From Verrucomicrobiaceae bacterium (GTDB lineage Bacteria > Verrucomicrobiota > Verrucomicrobiia > Verrucomicrobiales > Akkermansiaceae): a stretch of 6,634 nt of DNA. The DNA lies in the NCBI GenBank assembly GCA_027483005.1, contig JAIXVN010000078.1:1-6634 (forward strand), written 5' to 3'. Of the stretch, positions 5,966 through 6,634 are shown piece by piece (within the stretch, counting starts at the first letter, position 1; the number at the start of each line of letters is the position of its first letter). The notes beneath the pieces were generated by a model that saw only the letters and a program-made list of their open reading frames with translations, was not told the origin of the DNA and did no database searches. The position numbers and the translations under genes are program-made.

Positions 5966-6634
5966 AAGACATCCACATTGGCATCATCGGAGGCGGCCTG
6001 ATGGGTCGCGAAATGGCGAGCGCATTTGCACGTTGGTGTGCCCTCGTCGACCTGCCGGTGCGTCCGGTCCTGACGGCGGTGGCCGACCTCAATCCGACCA
6101 CCTTGTCCTGGTTCGACCGGATTCCCTCGTGCCGCCAGAAGACCACGAGTTATCACGAACTTCTCGCCAATCCGGAAGTGGAGGTGGTGTATGTCGCGGT
6201 CCCGCATGACCTACATGAAAAGGTTTATCTGGATGTTCTCGCCGCCGGGAAGGACCTCTTCGCCGAGAAACCCTTCGGCATCGACCTCGGAGCGGCGACC
6301 AGGATTCTGGAGGCCGTCCGGACCAGCGGGCGCTTCGTGAGATGCAGCTCGGAGATGCCGTTCTTTCCCGGTGCCCAGCGGGCCTTCGAGATCGCCCGGG
6401 ATGGCGGCATCGGGCGGATTCTCGAGGTGGTGTCCGGCTTTCACCACAGCAGCGACCTCGATCCCGCCAAGCCCGCGAACTGGAAGCGGCTGAGTGCGAC
6501 CTGCGGTCAGGCGGGCGTGCTGAACGACCTCGGCATGCATGCCCTTCACCTGCCGCTGCGCCTCGGCTGGACGCCTTCCTCCCTCTTTGCCCAGTTGCAG
6601 AAAGGATATGCAGAGCGCCCAGACGGCAAGGGAG
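5962..6634 (+). CDS. Gfo/Idh/MocA-family NAD(P)-dependent oxidoreductase (3' truncated)
   Basis: The first 224 residues of a Gfo/Idh/MocA dehydrogenase are present; the gene runs off the right edge with no stop. The Rossmann nucleotide-binding fingerprint IGIIGGGLMG (6-15) is at the N-terminus. YVAVPHDLHE (77-86) forms the usual strand with the turn that contacts the cofactor. AEKPFG (101-106) carries the conserved EKP lysine K103, and NDLGMHALH (188-196) holds the D189/H193 pair of the catalytic DxGxH motif. The enzyme should oxidise or reduce a hydroxyl of a sugar, polyol or sugar acid with NAD(P). The start at 5962 overlaps the glcF stop as ATGA, so it belongs to the same operon. Its substrate is not evident: it could act on a precursor sugar before the isomerase or on a side product. 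Family is certain; role is open. Confidence 0.88.
   Translation, partial: MKDIHIGIIGGGLMGREMASAFARWCALVDLPVRPVLTAVADLNPTTLSWFDRIPSCRQKTTSYHELLANPEVEVVYVAVPHDLHEKVYLDVLAAGKDLFAEKPFGIDLGAATRILEAVRTSGRFVRCSSEMPFFPGAQRAFEIARDGGIGRILEVVSGFHHSSDLDPAKPANWKRLSATCGQAGVLNDLGMHALHLPLRLGWTPSSLFAQLQKGYAERPDGKG

Noticed and set aside
1..6634. Mobile elements, tRNA/rRNA genes, CRISPR arrays or defence genes
   Set aside because: No transposase or integrase, terminal repeats, regularly spaced repeats or RNA gene signatures were found. Coding sequence fills nearly the whole window.

Overview
The window is a tightly packed, plus-strand sugar-catabolism gene cluster from a GC-rich bacterium. The protein types (an actinobacterial-like xylose isomerase relative, a DhnA-type aldolase, a PfkB kinase and a Gfo/Idh/MocA enzyme) and the almost complete lack of Shine-Dalgarno sequences suggest Verrucomicrobiota, or possibly the related Planctomycetota. 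That assignment rests on impression and recall, not on a marker gene. No mobile element, RNA gene, CRISPR array or defence system is visible.

Layout: positions 2-187 hold the last 61 codons of an AraC-family regulator cut by the left edge. A 178-base gap (188-365) follows. It has a 43-bp-spaced direct repeat and a cluster of overlapping inverted repeats just before the next gene. Then come five complete or nearly complete genes plus one cut by the right edge... specifically: a xylose-isomerase-like TIM-barrel isomerase (366-1409), a class I DhnA/FbaB-type aldolase (1418-2248), a PfkB-family sugar kinase (2245-3261), a GlcD-type FAD oxidase subunit (3266-4642), a GlcF-type iron-sulfur subunit (4649-5965), all complete, and a Gfo/Idh/MocA dehydrogenase (5962 onward) that runs off the right edge. 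Junctions are 8 bp, a 4-bp ATGA overlap, 4 bp, 6 bp and a second ATGA overlap, so these six genes almost certainly form one transcript.

Read together, isomerase, kinase and aldolase make a classical phosphorylative route: aldose to ketose, to a ketose phosphate, to a triose phosphate (DHAP) plus a short aldehyde. GlcD/GlcF would then oxidise the 2-hydroxyacid made from that aldehyde. If the acid is glycolate, the sugar is probably a pentose (xylulose-1-phosphate or ribulose-1-phosphate type cleavage, or apiose). If it is lactate, the sugar is a 6-deoxyhexose such as rhamnose or fucose. The aldehyde dehydrogenase that this scheme needs is not in the window. The scheme is an inference from gene content. 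The isomerase has a changed metal-site loop and the kinase a changed cation-site motif, so the exact sugar cannot be named from sequence alone.
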